From contig JAAYJS010000018.1 in assembly GCA_012522805.1 (NCBI GenBank), positions 124,001 through 188,000 on the forward strand: DNA of 64,000 nt. Direction: 5' to 3'. The stretch comes from Eubacteriaceae bacterium. Lineage in GTDB: Bacteria; Bacillota; Clostridia; Eubacteriales; Eubacteriaceae. Below the pieces are notes generated by a model. That model searched no databases and had not been told where the DNA came from. It was given only the letters and a program-made list of their open reading frames with translations. The stretch's first letter is position 1. Each line of letters starts with the position of its first letter. The position numbers and the translations under genes were made by a program. Shown here one piece after another: positions 32,065-41,679 of this stretch.

Positions 32065-35000
32065 ACAATTAGAAGCCATTGAAGTAGACCGATGTAACGT
32101 GTTGGTCTCAGCTGCAGCGGGTTCGGGAAAAACCGCTCTGCTCATCGAACGATTGGTACGGTTGATATTAGACAAAAAAGCCGATGTCGATGAGTTGTTG
32201 GTCCTAACCTTTACCAGAGCCGCAGCGGGAGAGGTGAAGGAACGCTTGCGCAAAGCATTGCAACAGGCATTGATCCATGGTGAAGACAGTGCCTATTTGC
32301 AAAAACAAATGGCGTTGCTACCCTCGGCTTCTATTTCCACGATCCATGCTTTTTGCTCGAGAATCGTTCGAACCTACTTCCAAGAAGCAGAAGTGGACCC
32401 GGCGTTTACCATTGGCAATGAAGCGGCCTTAAGCATCCTCTACGAAGAAAGCATGGAAGCGGTTTTCGAAGAGCATTACTTAGAAGCCCAAGAAAAAGAT
32501 AGCACGGCCTTTACCCGATTGGTGGACCGCTATTCGGGAAATCGCGACGACAGAGGTCTGGTGGTGGAGGTGGACCGGCTGTATCGGTTTTTAAGCACCG
32601 TTCCGGAACCGCGTCAATGGTGTGATCGCGCCCTGGAAAGTATGGATGATCAAAAGGAGTTTTTTGACACGCCCTTTGGAGAATTGCTGCGACAGGATGT
32701 CCAAGGCACCTTCCAATCGGCGGCCTCATACTACAAAGAAGCGCAAAAGCTTTTGCAACAACACTCGGGGGATGCCTACGCCAAGATCCATTCGTTGCTT
32801 CAAGAAGAAGCGTCTGAAGTGGAACAAATTCTAAAACAATTGTCTGACAAGAATGTGGAATTTCTACAAGAAGAGATGCCCTTTAAAAACTTTCCAAGAC
32901 GCACCAAAGCCATGGACGAAACCATACACCATGAAGTTAAAAACCTAAGAGAAAAATCCAAAACCTTGATACGCGATTTTTATGCCGTCTACAATACGAC
33001 CTTACAAGTCGCTCTCAATCAACACAGCGAGATGAGACCATACATGGCAACCTTGGTGGACTTGTGTTTTGAGGTCAAAGAAGTCTATCGACGAAAAAAA
33101 AGTGAAAAGGGCTACTTGGATTTTAACGACTTGGAAGAATACAGCCTGAAAATTTTGAAGAATCCCGATATTGCTGAAGAAATAAAAGAATCTTTCACCT
33201 ACATCTTTATTGACGAATACCAAGATACCAATCAAATGCAGGAGAGTATTTTGTCGGCCATTGCCAGAGACGACAATTACTATATGGTGGGGGATGTCAA
33301 ACAAAGCATTTACCGTTTTCGACGGGCCGATCCCACGATATTTGTGAATAAATACCGTACATTTCCGAAAGAAAAAGGGCATATCAATCGTTTGCTGACC
33401 TTGAGTCGCAATTTTAGAAGTTCTCCTTCGGTCATCCACGGTGTCAACGATATTTTCTCTGAAGTGATGTCGGAAAACCTAGGCGGCATTCCATACGACT
33501 CCGGTGCACGGCTCTATCCCGGCAGAAAAAGCGTACAGAAGACGAAGCCGGTCACTTTTCGTCTTTTAGATGCTGAAGATGCTCAAATCGAAGGTTTACA
33601 CCTTACCAATGACGAGATCGAGGCCCATTACATCGCGGAGCAAATCCAGACCTTGGTTAACAACCCGCAACCGAGACCTTTCCACGAGAAGCCCACCCCT
33701 TACCGCTACCGCGATATAGCCATTTTAATGCGCTCTGCCAAAAATCAGGCACCTATTTACAATCGGGTTTTCAAAGAAAAGGGCATCCCGACATTTTACG
33801 ACAGTGGAGAAAATTATTACGAAACATCGGAAGTGTTGATCGTGCTCAACTTGTTGACAGCCATCGACAACAGACAACGGGACTTGCCGATGATTGCTGC
33901 AATGTTGGCGCCCTTTGGCGGTTTTTCTTCGGAAGAAGTGGCCGAAATTCGACAAGCCCAACCGGAAACCAGCTTTGTGGATGCCTGCAAACACATCAGG
34001 GAGGAGGGGAGTCATCGCCTTTCTCAAAAACTCAAAGACTTTGATGAGACCCTGACGAGATACCGCGAAAAGTCCCGCGTGCTCAAATTATCAGATTTTA
34101 TTTGGTACCTGTATTTAGACACGGGCTATTATGATTTTGTGGGTGCCATGCCCGGAGGGTCACAACGCCAAGAAAATCTTCGCTTTTTGTTGGAACAGGC
34201 AGAGGACTATCAACAAACCTATTTGCGAGGAATGTTTAACTTTGTCCAATTTGTAGAAAATATGAAAAAACGCAATCAAGAAGTTGCCAGTCCGCTCACA
34301 TTAAGTGAAAAGGACGATGTCGTGCGCATGATGACCATTCATAAAAGCAAAGGTTTGGAATTTCCCGTTGTCTTGATTGCCGGCATGGGCAAACGCTTTA
34401 ACATTCAGAGCGAAAGGGGCGATATCATCATCCATCCTGAGTTGGGCTTTTGCCCCAAGTATATCGACTGGGATCGACGCATCAAAGTGCCGACAACGCT
34501 GTATCAGATGGCACGAAATCAATTGCAGATTGAAAACACAGCGGAAGAGGCCCGGCTTTTGTATGTCGCCATGACCAGAGCGGAAGAAAAACTGGAAATG
34601 GTCGGTTGCTATAAAAACTTAGAAAAAGTTATGGCGGATTTTAGCGGGCTTTACAGCGAAATGGATTTAATCCAAAGCACCTCCTACGGCGAGTGGGTGA
34701 TGCGCCTGTGTCTCGGAACACCAATCCAAAATAATGAAAAGCCGGAAGAAAAGTGCGAAAAACGGATTGTTTTAGACAACCGCTCCTTTACCCCCGGTTC
34801 AGACATGGCCGCCATAGAGGAAAAAAAGGCTGTGGTTTTGGAAAACAAAGCGATGGAAAATGAAATCAACCGACGTTTAGATTTTACCTATCCCGTACAT
34901 GTAGGTAAAAAACTGCCGGTGAAGATAGGGGTAACGGCTTTACAACGACTGGAGCAAATGACCGACAGCGAGGAAGTTGAAAGTTTAAATGTGTTGCAGC

Positions 35001-35533
35001 CTCTTTTTGAAGAAGAAACCATCACACCGATGATGAAGGGTCATATCAACCATTACTTTCTTCAAATGGTCGATGTGGCGAGATTGCAACAGGGTCGTAT
35101 CGAAGAACAATTGCTTGTTTTAAAAGAAGAGATGATCCATCGGGAGCAATTGACAGAAGAGGAAGCAAAATGGGTGGAGATCTCCCAATTGTCAACATTT
35201 TTTAATTCGGATATCGGCCGGCGTTACCGTGCATCGGATACCATTAAAAAGGAGTGGTCCTTTAATATGATGTTGCATGGTCAAGAGATCGACAGCGCCT
35301 ATCGCGACGAAGAAATCCTGGTACAAGGAATTATCGACGCTTGCTTTTTAGAAAACGGAAAATGGATCTTGTTGGATTTTAAAACCGATCGATTCATGGA
35401 CGAGATGCGCTTGGATAGTTACAGAAAACAAATTACATTTTATGGAAAAGCATTAGAAAAACTTACACCTTATCCCGTAGGGGAAAAGTATTTGTGTTTC
35501 ATCAGCCTTCAAAAAAACGAGAAGATTCTCTAA
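32048..35533 (+). CDS. addA: ATP-dependent helicase/nuclease subunit A (AddA)
   Basis: A 1161-residue superfamily 1A helicase plus RecB-type nuclease. Walker A is SAAAGSGKTALLIER near residue 30, motif II is FIDEYQDTNQ, motif IV/VI regions appear as RMMTIHKSKGLEFPVV and RLLYVAMTRAEEKL, and the nuclease motif LLDFKTD sits near the C-terminus. The ATG at 32048 follows GAGGAG and lies within the addB end. Together with addB it forms the complete recombination nuclease of this organism. Confidence 0.96.
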   Translation: MKWTDEQLEAIEVDRCNVLVSAAAGSGKTALLIERLVRLILDKKADVDELLVLTFTRAAAGEVKERLRKALQQALIHGEDSAYLQKQMALLPSASISTIHAFCSRIVRTYFQEAEVDPAFTIGNEAALSILYEESMEAVFEEHYLEAQEKDSTAFTRLVDRYSGNRDDRGLVVEVDRLYRFLSTVPEPRQWCDRALESMDDQKEFFDTPFGELLRQDVQGTFQSAASYYKEAQKLLQQHSGDAYAKIHSLLQEEASEVEQILKQLSDKNVEFLQEEMPFKNFPRRTKAMDETIHHEVKNLREKSKTLIRDFYAVYNTTLQVALNQHSEMRPYMATLVDLCFEVKEVYRRKKSEKGYLDFNDLEEYSLKILKNPDIAEEIKESFTYIFIDEYQDTNQMQESILSAIARDDNYYMVGDVKQSIYRFRRADPTIFVNKYRTFPKEKGHINRLLTLSRNFRSSPSVIHGVNDIFSEVMSENLGGIPYDSGARLYPGRKSVQKTKPVTFRLLDAEDAQIEGLHLTNDEIEAHYIAEQIQTLVNNPQPRPFHEKPTPYRYRDIAILMRSAKNQAPIYNRVFKEKGIPTFYDSGENYYETSEVLIVLNLLTAIDNRQRDLPMIAAMLAPFGGFSSEEVAEIRQAQPETSFVDACKHIREEGSHRLSQKLKDFDETLTRYREKSRVLKLSDFIWYLYLDTGYYDFVGAMPGGSQRQENLRFLLEQAEDYQQTYLRGMFNFVQFVENMKKRNQEVASPLTLSEKDDVVRMMTIHKSKGLEFPVVLIAGMGKRFNIQSERGDIIIHPELGFCPKYIDWDRRIKVPTTLYQMARNQLQIENTAEEARLLYVAMTRAEEKLEMVGCYKNLEKVMADFSGLYSEMDLIQSTSYGEWVMRLCLGTPIQNNEKPEEKCEKRIVLDNRSFTPGSDMAAIEEKKAVVLENKAMENEINRRLDFTYPVHVGKKLPVKIGVTALQRLEQMTDSEEVESLNVLQPLFEEETITPMMKGHINHYFLQMVDVARLQQGRIEEQLLVLKEEMIHREQLTEEEAKWVEISQLSTFFNSDIGRRYRASDTIKKEWSFNMMLHGQEIDSAYRDEEILVQGIIDACFLENGKWILLDFKTDRFMDEMRLDSYRKQITFYGKALEKLTPYPVGEKYLCFISLQKNEKIL

Positions 35534-35650
35534 AAAAGCTTAAAAGAATCTTAATTTATACAGGGGGCTGATAAAAATTATCAAAACCAAGTGGGTGAAA
35601 ACTTACATGTAATAGTTTACAATCATGAAAAAAAGATATTTTTTTACATA

Positions 35651-35679
35651 TTGACAGAAATAATCATCCTTGCTATAAT
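35651..35679 (+). promoter_or_regulatory. Consensus promoter of veg
   Basis: A perfect TTGACA (35651-35656), 17 bp and a perfect TATAAT (35674-35679). The veg promoter of Bacillus subtilis is also one of the strongest sigma-A promoters. A second -10-like TACAAT lies at 35711-35716. Confidence 0.88.
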
Positions 35680-35753
35680 AATAGACTTTACGAATCGCTT
35701 ATAAATGTGGTACAATATCTAAGGTGAATTGTATATTAGAGAGGTGTATTGAC

Positions 35754-36002
35754 ATGCAAAAACAAAAAGCGACGATTATGGACGTCAAGCGACAAGTTGA
35801 AAATTGCATCGGACGCAGGGTTATACTTGAAGCTAACAAAAGTAAGAAGAAAATGTTTCAAAAGGTTGGCGTCATAGAGGAAGTTTATCCAAGTATTTTT
35901 ACGATCTATGTAAAAGATGACGAAGAAAAGCCCGCTCAACGCTTTTCCTTTTCCTATTCGGATGTTTTAACGCGAACTGTAAAACTGGCATTACTCAAGT
36001 AA
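35754..36002 (+). CDS. veg: Veg family protein
   Basis: An 82-residue small basic protein of the Veg family, linked in Bacillus subtilis to biofilm matrix gene expression. The family pattern DVKRQVENCIGRRVILEANKS, the KGxIEExYPSIFxV-like segment VGVIEEVYPSIFTIYV and the final RFSFSYSDVLTRTVKL are all present. The ATG at 35754 is chosen over 35724 because GAGAGG precedes it. It is a single-gene transcript with a consensus promoter and a terminator. Confidence 0.94.
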   Translation: MQKQKATIMDVKRQVENCIGRRVILEANKSKKKMFQKVGVIEEVYPSIFTIYVKDDEEKPAQRFSFSYSDVLTRTVKLALLK

Positions 36003-36013
36003 AAAAACAAAGA

Positions 36014-36037
36014 AGAGGCTCTGTGGAGCCTTTTTTT
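36014..36037 (+). terminator. Terminator after veg
   Basis: AGGCTC pairs with GAGCCT across a TGTG loop and seven T follow. Confidence 0.85.
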
Positions 36038-36102
36038 ATTGTTTACTTTATGCATCGTCATCACGCATAGATTAAGTGATCAAACATTGTTTTCGCCTTA
36101 CG

Positions 36103-36131
36103 TTGATTCCATACTTTTATTGGGGTAAAAT
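36103..36131 (+). promoter_or_regulatory. Promoter of the ornithine carbamoyltransferase gene
   Basis: TTGATT (36103-36108), 17 bp, TAAAAT (36126-36131), ending 33 bp before the ATG. Confidence 0.65.
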
Positions 36132-36163
36132 AGTCAGTAGAAATGAATGTGGAGTGAAAAGAT

Positions 36164-37177
36164 ATGAAACACCAAATCAACTTAAAAGGCAAAAGTTTTT
36201 TAACACTATTGGACTATACACCGGAGGAAATCATTTACCTGTTGGACTATACCCAAGCGCTGAAAAAAAAGAAAAAAGCGGGTATTAAAGGTCGCCTTCT
36301 AGAAGGGAAAAATATCGTTTTGCTCTTTGAAAAAACATCCACACGCACGCGCTGTGCCTTTGAAGTAGCAGGCTACGACGAAGGCGCTCAAATTACTTTC
36401 TTAAGCAATAGCCAAATGGGTAAAAAGGAATCCATTGAAGATACCGCCAAGGTGTTGGGTCGTTTTTACGACGGAATAGAATTTAGAGGATTCCAACAAA
36501 AAACCGTCGAGGCATTGGCCGAATATTCCGGCGTACCGGTGTTTAACGGTTTAACGGATCAATACCATCCTACACAAATACTAGCGGACTTTTTAACCAT
36601 TCGAGAAAATTTTGGAAAATTGCAAGGCTTGCGTTTGGCCTATGTGGGAGATGCCAGAAACAATGTATGCAACTCTTTGATGATCGGCTGTGCAAAATTA
36701 GGTATGCACTTTGTAGCGGTAGGGCCCCGATCTTTATGGCCGGAAGAGGACTTGCATTCAAAAATGGTTGATTTGGCAAAAACGACCGGTGGCAGCATTG
36801 TTTTATCCGACGATCCCACGACAGGGGTTCAGGGTGCCGATATTTTGTACACCGATGTATGGGTATCCATGGGCGAAGAAGATCAGATGGAAGAGCGTAT
36901 TCGATTGTTACATCCCTATCAGGTTAACCGTGCCATGGTAGAAGCAACGGGTAATCCGGAAGTTATATTTTTACATTGTCTGCCGGCTTTCCACGATACC
37001 CATACGGCGGTTTCACAGGAAGTCTATGAAAAATACGGACTGAAAGAAATGGAAGTCAGCGACGATGTGTTTAGAAGCGAGAAATCTAAAGTTTTTGATG
37101 AAGCGGAAAATCGCATGCATACGATCAAAGCGGTGATGTGTGCTTTACTGGCAGATAACGATGAAATGTCAAAGTAA
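36164..37177 (+). CDS. argF: Ornithine carbamoyltransferase
   Basis: A 337-residue enzyme that interconverts ornithine plus carbamoyl phosphate and citrulline. The carbamoyl-phosphate site is [13 protein letters not shown], the HPTQ motif is in [12 protein letters not shown], and the ornithine site is LHCLPAFHD followed by the long C-terminal segment ([20 protein letters not shown]) common to larger OTCs, including catabolic ArcB. No arginine-deiminase or other arg gene is nearby, so biosynthetic (argF) or catabolic (arcB) use cannot be decided. The phosphohexomutase gene follows 30 bp later on the same strand. Confidence 0.94.
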   Translation: MKHQINLKGKSFLTLLDYTPEEIIYLLDYTQALKKKKKAGIKGRLLEGKNIVLLFEKTSTRTRCAFEVAGYDEGAQITFLSNSQMGKKESIEDTAKVLGRFYDGIEFRGFQQKTVEALAEYSGVPVFNGLTDQYHPTQILADFLTIRENFGKLQGLRLAYVGDARNNVCNSLMIGCAKLGMHFVAVGPRSLWPEEDLHSKMVDLAKTTGGSIVLSDDPTTGVQGADILYTDVWVSMGEEDQMEERIRLLHPYQVNRAMVEATGNPEVIFLHCLPAFHDTHTAVSQEVYEKYGLKEMEVSDDVFRSEKSKVFDEAENRMHTIKAVMCALLADNDEMSK

Positions 37178-37207
37178 AGGTACATCGTCAAAGAGGAGCT
37201 TAATAAA

Positions 37208-38695
37208 ATGAAGATAGAAGATTTATTAGTATTGCAAAACGGATCGGATATTCGCGGTGTGGCAATGGATGGTGTCGACGGGGAAAAAGTAAACCTGACA
37301 CAAGAAGTGGTCATGAAAATCGGCTATGCTTTTGCACAATGGTTGATGAATCGAATACAAAAATCGCGTTTGGCCATTGCGGTGGGAAGAGACTCTCGTT
37401 TGACCGGAAAAGTTCTTGCCGAAGCCATCACCAAAGGTTTGGTGAGCAAGGGGTCTACCGTTTACGATTGCGGTATCTCCACAACGCCCGCTATGTTTAT
37501 GACCACTTTGGACAAAGATATCGATTGCGATGGGGCCATCATGGTCACTGCAAGTCATCTGCCCTTTAATCGAAATGGTATGAAATTTTTTACACGGGAT
37601 GGCGGCTTGAATAAAGAAGACATCACGGCCATCTTAGAATTGGCCTATTCTGTGGAAACAACCTTTACCTTAGGGGGGCAAAGCAATAAAATAGATTATA
37701 TCGAGGTTTATGCAGGGAGTATTGTCGAAAAGATCCGCAAAAAAATTGGTGAAAAACAACCTCTGTTGGGAACCCACATCGTTTTAGATGCCGGTAACGG
37801 CGCCGGCGGTTTTTTTGACGAAATGGTTTTAAGACCCTTAGGCGCAAACACCGCAGGTTCGCAGTTTTTAGAACCCGATGGACACTTTCCCAACCACGTT
37901 CCCAACCCGGAGGACCCCCAAGCTGTGGAATCCATTAGCCGTGCAGTTTTGGAGAACAAGGCGGATATGGGCATTATCTTTGATACCGACGTAGACAGGG
38001 CTGCCATCATCGACGAAAAAGGTCAACCCATCAATAGAAATCGTTTCATTGCATTCATAGCTAAAATTGTTTTAGAAAATTATCCCGGCACATGCATTGT
38101 TACGGACTCCATCACCTCTACGGGTTTGACGGCCTATATCGAAGCTTTGGGAGGAAAACACCACCGTTACAAACGCGGTTATCGCAACGTCATCAACGAA
38201 GCCATTCGCTTAAATGAAGCGGGTACCGAAACCCATTTGGCTATGGAAACCAGCGGCCACGGTGCCATGAAAGAAAACTATTTTTTAGATGACGGTGCCT
38301 ATCTGGTTACCTTGGCTTTAATTCGTTATGCGCAATTCAATAAAGACGGGATGCGCCTATCCCAGGTGTTGGCAGATCTCAAAGAACCTGCTGAGGAAAA
38401 AGAAATACGGATTCAAGTAACAGCGAAGGATTTCAAAGCTTACGGAGACAAGGTTTTAAAAGCCTTCACTGAGTTTGTAGAAGCCCAGGAAGGTGCCACT
38501 TTGGTCCAACCCAATTACGAAGGTGTTCGTGTCAATTGGGACAAAAACAACGGTAACGGTTGGTGCTTGTTGCGTTTATCCTTGCACGATCCGCTTTTGC
38601 CGCTTAACATTGAAAGTGATGAAGTCGGCGGTGTGGCAATCATTGAAAAACATTTGCAAAAATTTTTTGAACAATGGGATGAGTTGAAATTTTAA
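37208..38695 (+). CDS. Phosphomannomutase/phosphoglucomutase family protein
   Basis: A 495-residue alpha-D-phosphohexomutase that moves phosphate between C1 and C6 of a hexose. The active serine is in VTASHLPFNRNGMKFF, the Mg site is DTDVDRAAI, the sugar-recognition loop is METSGHGAMKEN, and the C-terminal phosphate-binding domain closes the protein. The LALIRYAQFNKDG stretch is typical of clostridial members near 500 residues. The exact sugar cannot be read from sequence. A bidirectional terminator separates it from the convergent proA. Confidence 0.9.
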   Translation: MKIEDLLVLQNGSDIRGVAMDGVDGEKVNLTQEVVMKIGYAFAQWLMNRIQKSRLAIAVGRDSRLTGKVLAEAITKGLVSKGSTVYDCGISTTPAMFMTTLDKDIDCDGAIMVTASHLPFNRNGMKFFTRDGGLNKEDITAILELAYSVETTFTLGGQSNKIDYIEVYAGSIVEKIRKKIGEKQPLLGTHIVLDAGNGAGGFFDEMVLRPLGANTAGSQFLEPDGHFPNHVPNPEDPQAVESISRAVLENKADMGIIFDTDVDRAAIIDEKGQPINRNRFIAFIAKIVLENYPGTCIVTDSITSTGLTAYIEALGGKHHRYKRGYRNVINEAIRLNEAGTETHLAMETSGHGAMKENYFLDDGAYLVTLALIRYAQFNKDGMRLSQVLADLKEPAEEKEIRIQVTAKDFKAYGDKVLKAFTEFVEAQEGATLVQPNYEGVRVNWDKNNGNGWCLLRLSLHDPLLPLNIESDEVGGVAIIEKHLQKFFEQWDELKF

Positions 38696-38712
38696 TAAAG
38701 CATGACGATAAT

Positions 38713-38750
38713 AAGAACCACGGCGGGCCAAACTGCCGTGGTTCTTTTAG
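38713..38750. terminator. Terminator shared by the phosphohexomutase gene and proA
   Basis: AAGAACCACGGC and GCCGTGGTTCTT form a perfect 12-bp stem between convergent genes, with T-rich tails, strongest on the plus strand. Confidence 0.88.
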
Positions 38751-38752
38751 TT

Positions 38753-40057
38753 TTAGAAAGGTTTTTTATTTTCGAGTGGCCGATGGGTAAAAGTCTTTTC
38801 GCCGTCGGCATAGGGGGCTACCCTGTCGCCATGGCCAATCAGCTGGTATTTGTAGGAGATCAGGCCGTCCAAACCGACGGGTCCCCTTGCGTGGATTTTG
38901 GAAGTGCTGATGCCGACTTCGGCGCCGAATCCAAAACGGAAACCGTCGCTGAATCGGGTAGAGCAATTGACAAAGACACAGGCGGAATCCACCAATGCTA
39001 AAAAGGTTTTCTGTGCTTCTGTATTTTCAGTTACAATGGCATCCGTATGGCCGGAACCATAGGTGTTGATGTGATCGATGGCGTCCTGTAAATGGTCTAC
39101 GACTTTAATGGATAAAATCAAATCCAGGTATTCGGTTTTAAAGTCTTCCTCCGTGGCGGTTTCAGTCGGGACGATGTTGCGCACGGCTTCATCGCCGCGG
39201 ACTTCAACACCTTTATTTTGAAGTGCCGAAAAGACTTCGGGTAAAAATCGGCTGGCCACATCTCGGTGCACCAGCAAGGTCTCCAAGGTGTTACAGGCGG
39301 CGATGTACTGGGTTTTAGAATCCACGGCGATGGCAAGGGCCTTTTCAAGGTCGGCATCTCCATCGATATACAAGTGGCAAATGCCGTCGGAGTGTCCCAT
39401 AACGGGTATATTGGAATGATCCATGATGTATTTGACGAATTCGTTGGATCCCCGGGGAATAATCAAATCGATGCAATCGGACAAAGCCAACATTTCTGTC
39501 ACTTCATCTCTGGATTCCATATTTTGTATCCACCCATGGGGGACACCTGCCTTTTCCGATGCTTCTGAAATCACTTCATAGAGTATGCGGTTGGTTTCCA
39601 AAGCTTCGCGTCCGCCCTTTAGCAAAATGGCGTTGCCGCTTTTCAGACAAAGCGTGGCGATTTGCACAAAAGCATCGGGACGGGATTCAAAAATTACCCC
39701 GATCACTCCGATGGGGCTGGTGACGCGGTACAAATCCAACCCTTCGTCTAACTCTGTCGCTAAGGTGATATGACCCAAAGGGTCCGGTAAGGTGATCAGA
39801 GAGGCGATGCCTTCGATGACACCGTCTATTTCATTGTAATCGAAGATTAAACGACTCAACAAAGGTGCTGCCAATTGTTCTTCCTTTGATCTTGCGATAT
39901 CGCGACGGTTTGCTTCTGCAATTTCTTTTCTATGCGTATTCAAGGCTTCTGCTATGGCCTTTAAGGCTTCGTTACGTTGGGATTCATCTAAAGCAGAGAG
40001 GGTAATGGCCGCTTTTTTTGCAGACATTCCTTTTTCTTGCATGGTTAATTCGGACAT
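38753..40057 (-). CDS. proA: Glutamate-5-semialdehyde dehydrogenase (gamma-glutamyl phosphate reductase)
   Basis: A 434-residue aldehyde-dehydrogenase-fold enzyme that reduces gamma-glutamyl phosphate in proline synthesis. The catalytic Cys is in YIAACNTLETLLVHRD, with SPIGVIGVIFESRPDAF and the GKGGREAL-like KGGREALETN nucleotide region; the C-terminus FGFGAEVGISTSKIHARGPVGL is diagnostic. The start follows AAGGAGG. The usual partner proB is not in the window. The 39-residue microprotein gene lies 85 bp upstream on the same strand. Confidence 0.96.
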   Translation of the reverse strand: MSELTMQEKGMSAKKAAITLSALDESQRNEALKAIAEALNTHRKEIAEANRRDIARSKEEQLAAPLLSRLIFDYNEIDGVIEGIASLITLPDPLGHITLATELDEGLDLYRVTSPIGVIGVIFESRPDAFVQIATLCLKSGNAILLKGGREALETNRILYEVISEASEKAGVPHGWIQNMESRDEVTEMLALSDCIDLIIPRGSNEFVKYIMDHSNIPVMGHSDGICHLYIDGDADLEKALAIAVDSKTQYIAACNTLETLLVHRDVASRFLPEVFSALQNKGVEVRGDEAVRNIVPTETATEEDFKTEYLDLILSIKVVDHLQDAIDHINTYGSGHTDAIVTENTEAQKTFLALVDSACVFVNCSTRFSDGFRFGFGAEVGISTSKIHARGPVGLDGLISYKYQLIGHGDRVAPYADGEKTFTHRPLENKKPF

Positions 40058-40142
40058 AGGGTTCCTCCTTAAAAGTTTTTTCTACTATGTACATCCGTTT
40101 TTACGGCCGACAAATTTTTCCTACAATTTAAGTGACTTGCCT

Positions 40143-40262
40143 TTAATAAAAGAAAGAAAGGCCATAGGTGGCTATTAAAGAGATGATCATAACGATGGCC
40201 GTCACCAAGGCGCCTATGCGATGGTGTTTTTTGATACGATGGGGTTTGCGTCGTTTACTCAT
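40143..40262 (-). CDS. 39-residue basic membrane microprotein
   Basis: The sequence begins MSKRRKPHRIKKHHRIG, then one hydrophobic helix (LVTAIVMIISLIATYGLSFFY) to the C-terminus. Its ATG overlaps the stop of the YjbQ-like gene (ATGAGTAA) and AAGGA lies eight bases upstream, so it is probably translated by coupling. The positive N-terminus predicts an N-in single-pass orientation. I do not recognise a family. Its tight coupling suggests it works with, or anchors, the YjbQ-like protein. Confidence 0.65.
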   Translation of the reverse strand: MSKRRKPHRIKKHHRIGALVTAIVMIISLIATYGLSFFY

Positions 40263-40800
40263 TTTCCTGTTCCTTTTGTTTTTCTAAATATTCTTGGTGC
40301 ATTTCTTCGATGAGACGGCGCTCTTCTGCCATTTGTTGCCGCAGAGTTTCCTCTTCTATCAAATGGAAATCGAATAGGGTTGTACCCTTGTCCGCAATAT
40401 CGCTTTGGTCGCCGACGGCATTTAAAAATATGTGACGATTTTTAGCAGGTCCGGCAAATTCTATAAAATACACACGCTGGCTTTTGCCTAGAGCTAATTG
40501 TCCATCGCAAACGATTAAAGATAAACATTTGCCGGCGACGCTGGCTTTGATGGCTTGGGTGTTTCGTCCCATAAATTGCATGCCGCTGTATTTCGGTATC
40601 AAGTGGTTGAGTTTGTTTAAATAATCTGAAGGGACATCGGGATCGATCAGCGTTAAAACGGTTAACGCTGTGCAGTCCTCCGGGACATGGAGGTTCAGGT
40701 TACCCATGTTGATCTGGGTATCGTCGACATACGCCTGCACCTGATCGGTAATATCGATACATTCTTCGTGTTTTGTTTTTGGTATGGTAAGAATGAGCAT
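40255..40800 (-). CDS. YjbQ/UPF0047-like protein lacking the family histidines, with coiled tail
   Basis: A 181-residue protein. Residues 1-135 follow the YjbQ fold: TKHEECIDITDQVQAYV, the DPDVPSDYLNKLNHLIP region, KASVAGKCLSLIVCDGQLALGKSQRVYFIEFAGPAKNRH. YjbQ proteins normally keep histidines in an HTTA-like loop and in a GNAxAH segment; here these positions read PEDCTAL and RNTQAIKA, so the probable metal/catalytic site is lost. Residues 140-181 are a charged helix (EEETLRQQMAEERRLIEEMH) likely to form a coiled coil. It is followed by a coupled membrane microprotein. The relation to YjbQ is from motif spacing and needs profile confirmation. Confidence 0.65.
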   Translation of the reverse strand: MLILTIPKTKHEECIDITDQVQAYVDDTQINMGNLNLHVPEDCTALTVLTLIDPDVPSDYLNKLNHLIPKYSGMQFMGRNTQAIKASVAGKCLSLIVCDGQLALGKSQRVYFIEFAGPAKNRHIFLNAVGDQSDIADKGTTLFDFHLIEEETLRQQMAEERRLIEEMHQEYLEKQKEQENE

Positions 40801-40906
40801 CGCGGCTCCTTGAGGTTTATTTTAATCATACTAGCCTATAAGTCTTTAAAATTCAAGTAAAGAGAAAAGGAAATAGCAATAACCACAAGAATATTGGGAA
40901 AAGCTC

Positions 40907-40935
40907 TTGTCAAGTGTTCGTATTTATAGTATTAT
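40907..40935 (+). promoter_or_regulatory. Promoter of tRNA-Pro
   Basis: TTGTCA (40907-40912), 17 bp, TATTAT (40930-40935); initiation near 40942 leaves a short leader before the tRNA. Confidence 0.65.
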
Positions 40936-40949
40936 AGCTAAGTGCTGAT

Positions 40950-41026
40950 CGGGGTGTGGCTCAGTTTGGTAGAGCGCATGGTTCGGGACCATGAGGCCGG
41001 AGGTTCAAATCCTCTCACTCCGACCA
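40950..41026 (+). tRNA. tRNA-Pro (anticodon CGG)
   Basis: A 77-nt cloverleaf: acceptor CGGGGTG/CACTCCG with one G-U pair, D arm with GTTTGGTAGAGC, anticodon stem CATGG/CCATG around TTCGGGA (anticodon CGG, codon CCG), T arm GGAGGTTCAAATCCTCT, and an encoded CCA end. It stands alone before the SGNH hydrolase gene. Confidence 0.97.
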
Positions 41027-41085
41027 TTTTAGAAATCAAACGTGGCGACCGCGTTTTTTTATTGTCAATGATTCGGGAGGCTATA

Positions 41086-41658
41086 ATGAAAATTTTGTGT
41101 ATCGGTGACTCTTTAACAAAGGGATTCGGCGTTGCGAGCAAGCAGAACTGGGTCTATTTGTCTTCTGAAAAGAGCGGTAACGCAATCATCAATCGGGGCA
41201 TTTCCGGAGATACCAGCGGCGGTATGTTGGCACGTTTTTATCAGGAAATATCCGAGACGTCACCGGACACCGTTATGATTATGGGTGGTGTGAACGACTT
41301 ATTTGCCGGTTGCCCGGCCGGTGTCCCTCAGGCCAATATCATGGCCATGGTTCATCAAGGTTTTTCTTTAGGGTTGAAGGTTTGGCTTGGCAAGCCGCCA
41401 ATTTGCGATTTTTCCAACTTCCGAAAGGATTGGGCGGTTTTAATCAACCACGAAGTGAGAAAAAACATCATCGCTTATCAAGAATGGTTGGATAGCTTCA
41501 GCAATGTTTTTCAAGTTCCCTTGGTGGACTTTAATGAAGCCTTTCGCAAAGAAAATTTCAATGCGTTATTATACTTAGACGGTATCCATCCTTCACAAAA
41601 GGGGCATCGTATGATGTCGGATACCTTTGTATCACATATCGATGGCACTAAAAAATAA
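41086..41658 (+). CDS. SGNH/GDSL hydrolase
   Basis: A 190-residue esterase/lipase-type hydrolase. The four family blocks are visible: GDSLTKGFG (nucleophile Ser near residue 8), NRGISGDT (Gly), GGVNDL (Asn) and DGIHPSQKGH (Asp-His). There is no signal peptide, so it acts in the cytoplasm, like TesA- or acylhydrolase-type members. The start at 41086 follows GGGAGG; longer frames would run back through the tRNA gene. It is 21 bp before lplA and probably co-transcribed with it. Confidence 0.93.
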   Translation: MKILCIGDSLTKGFGVASKQNWVYLSSEKSGNAIINRGISGDTSGGMLARFYQEISETSPDTVMIMGGVNDLFAGCPAGVPQANIMAMVHQGFSLGLKVWLGKPPICDFSNFRKDWAVLINHEVRKNIIAYQEWLDSFSNVFQVPLVDFNEAFRKENFNALLYLDGIHPSQKGHRMMSDTFVSHIDGTKK

Positions 41659-41679
41659 GAACCTAGACAGGAGGCATCA

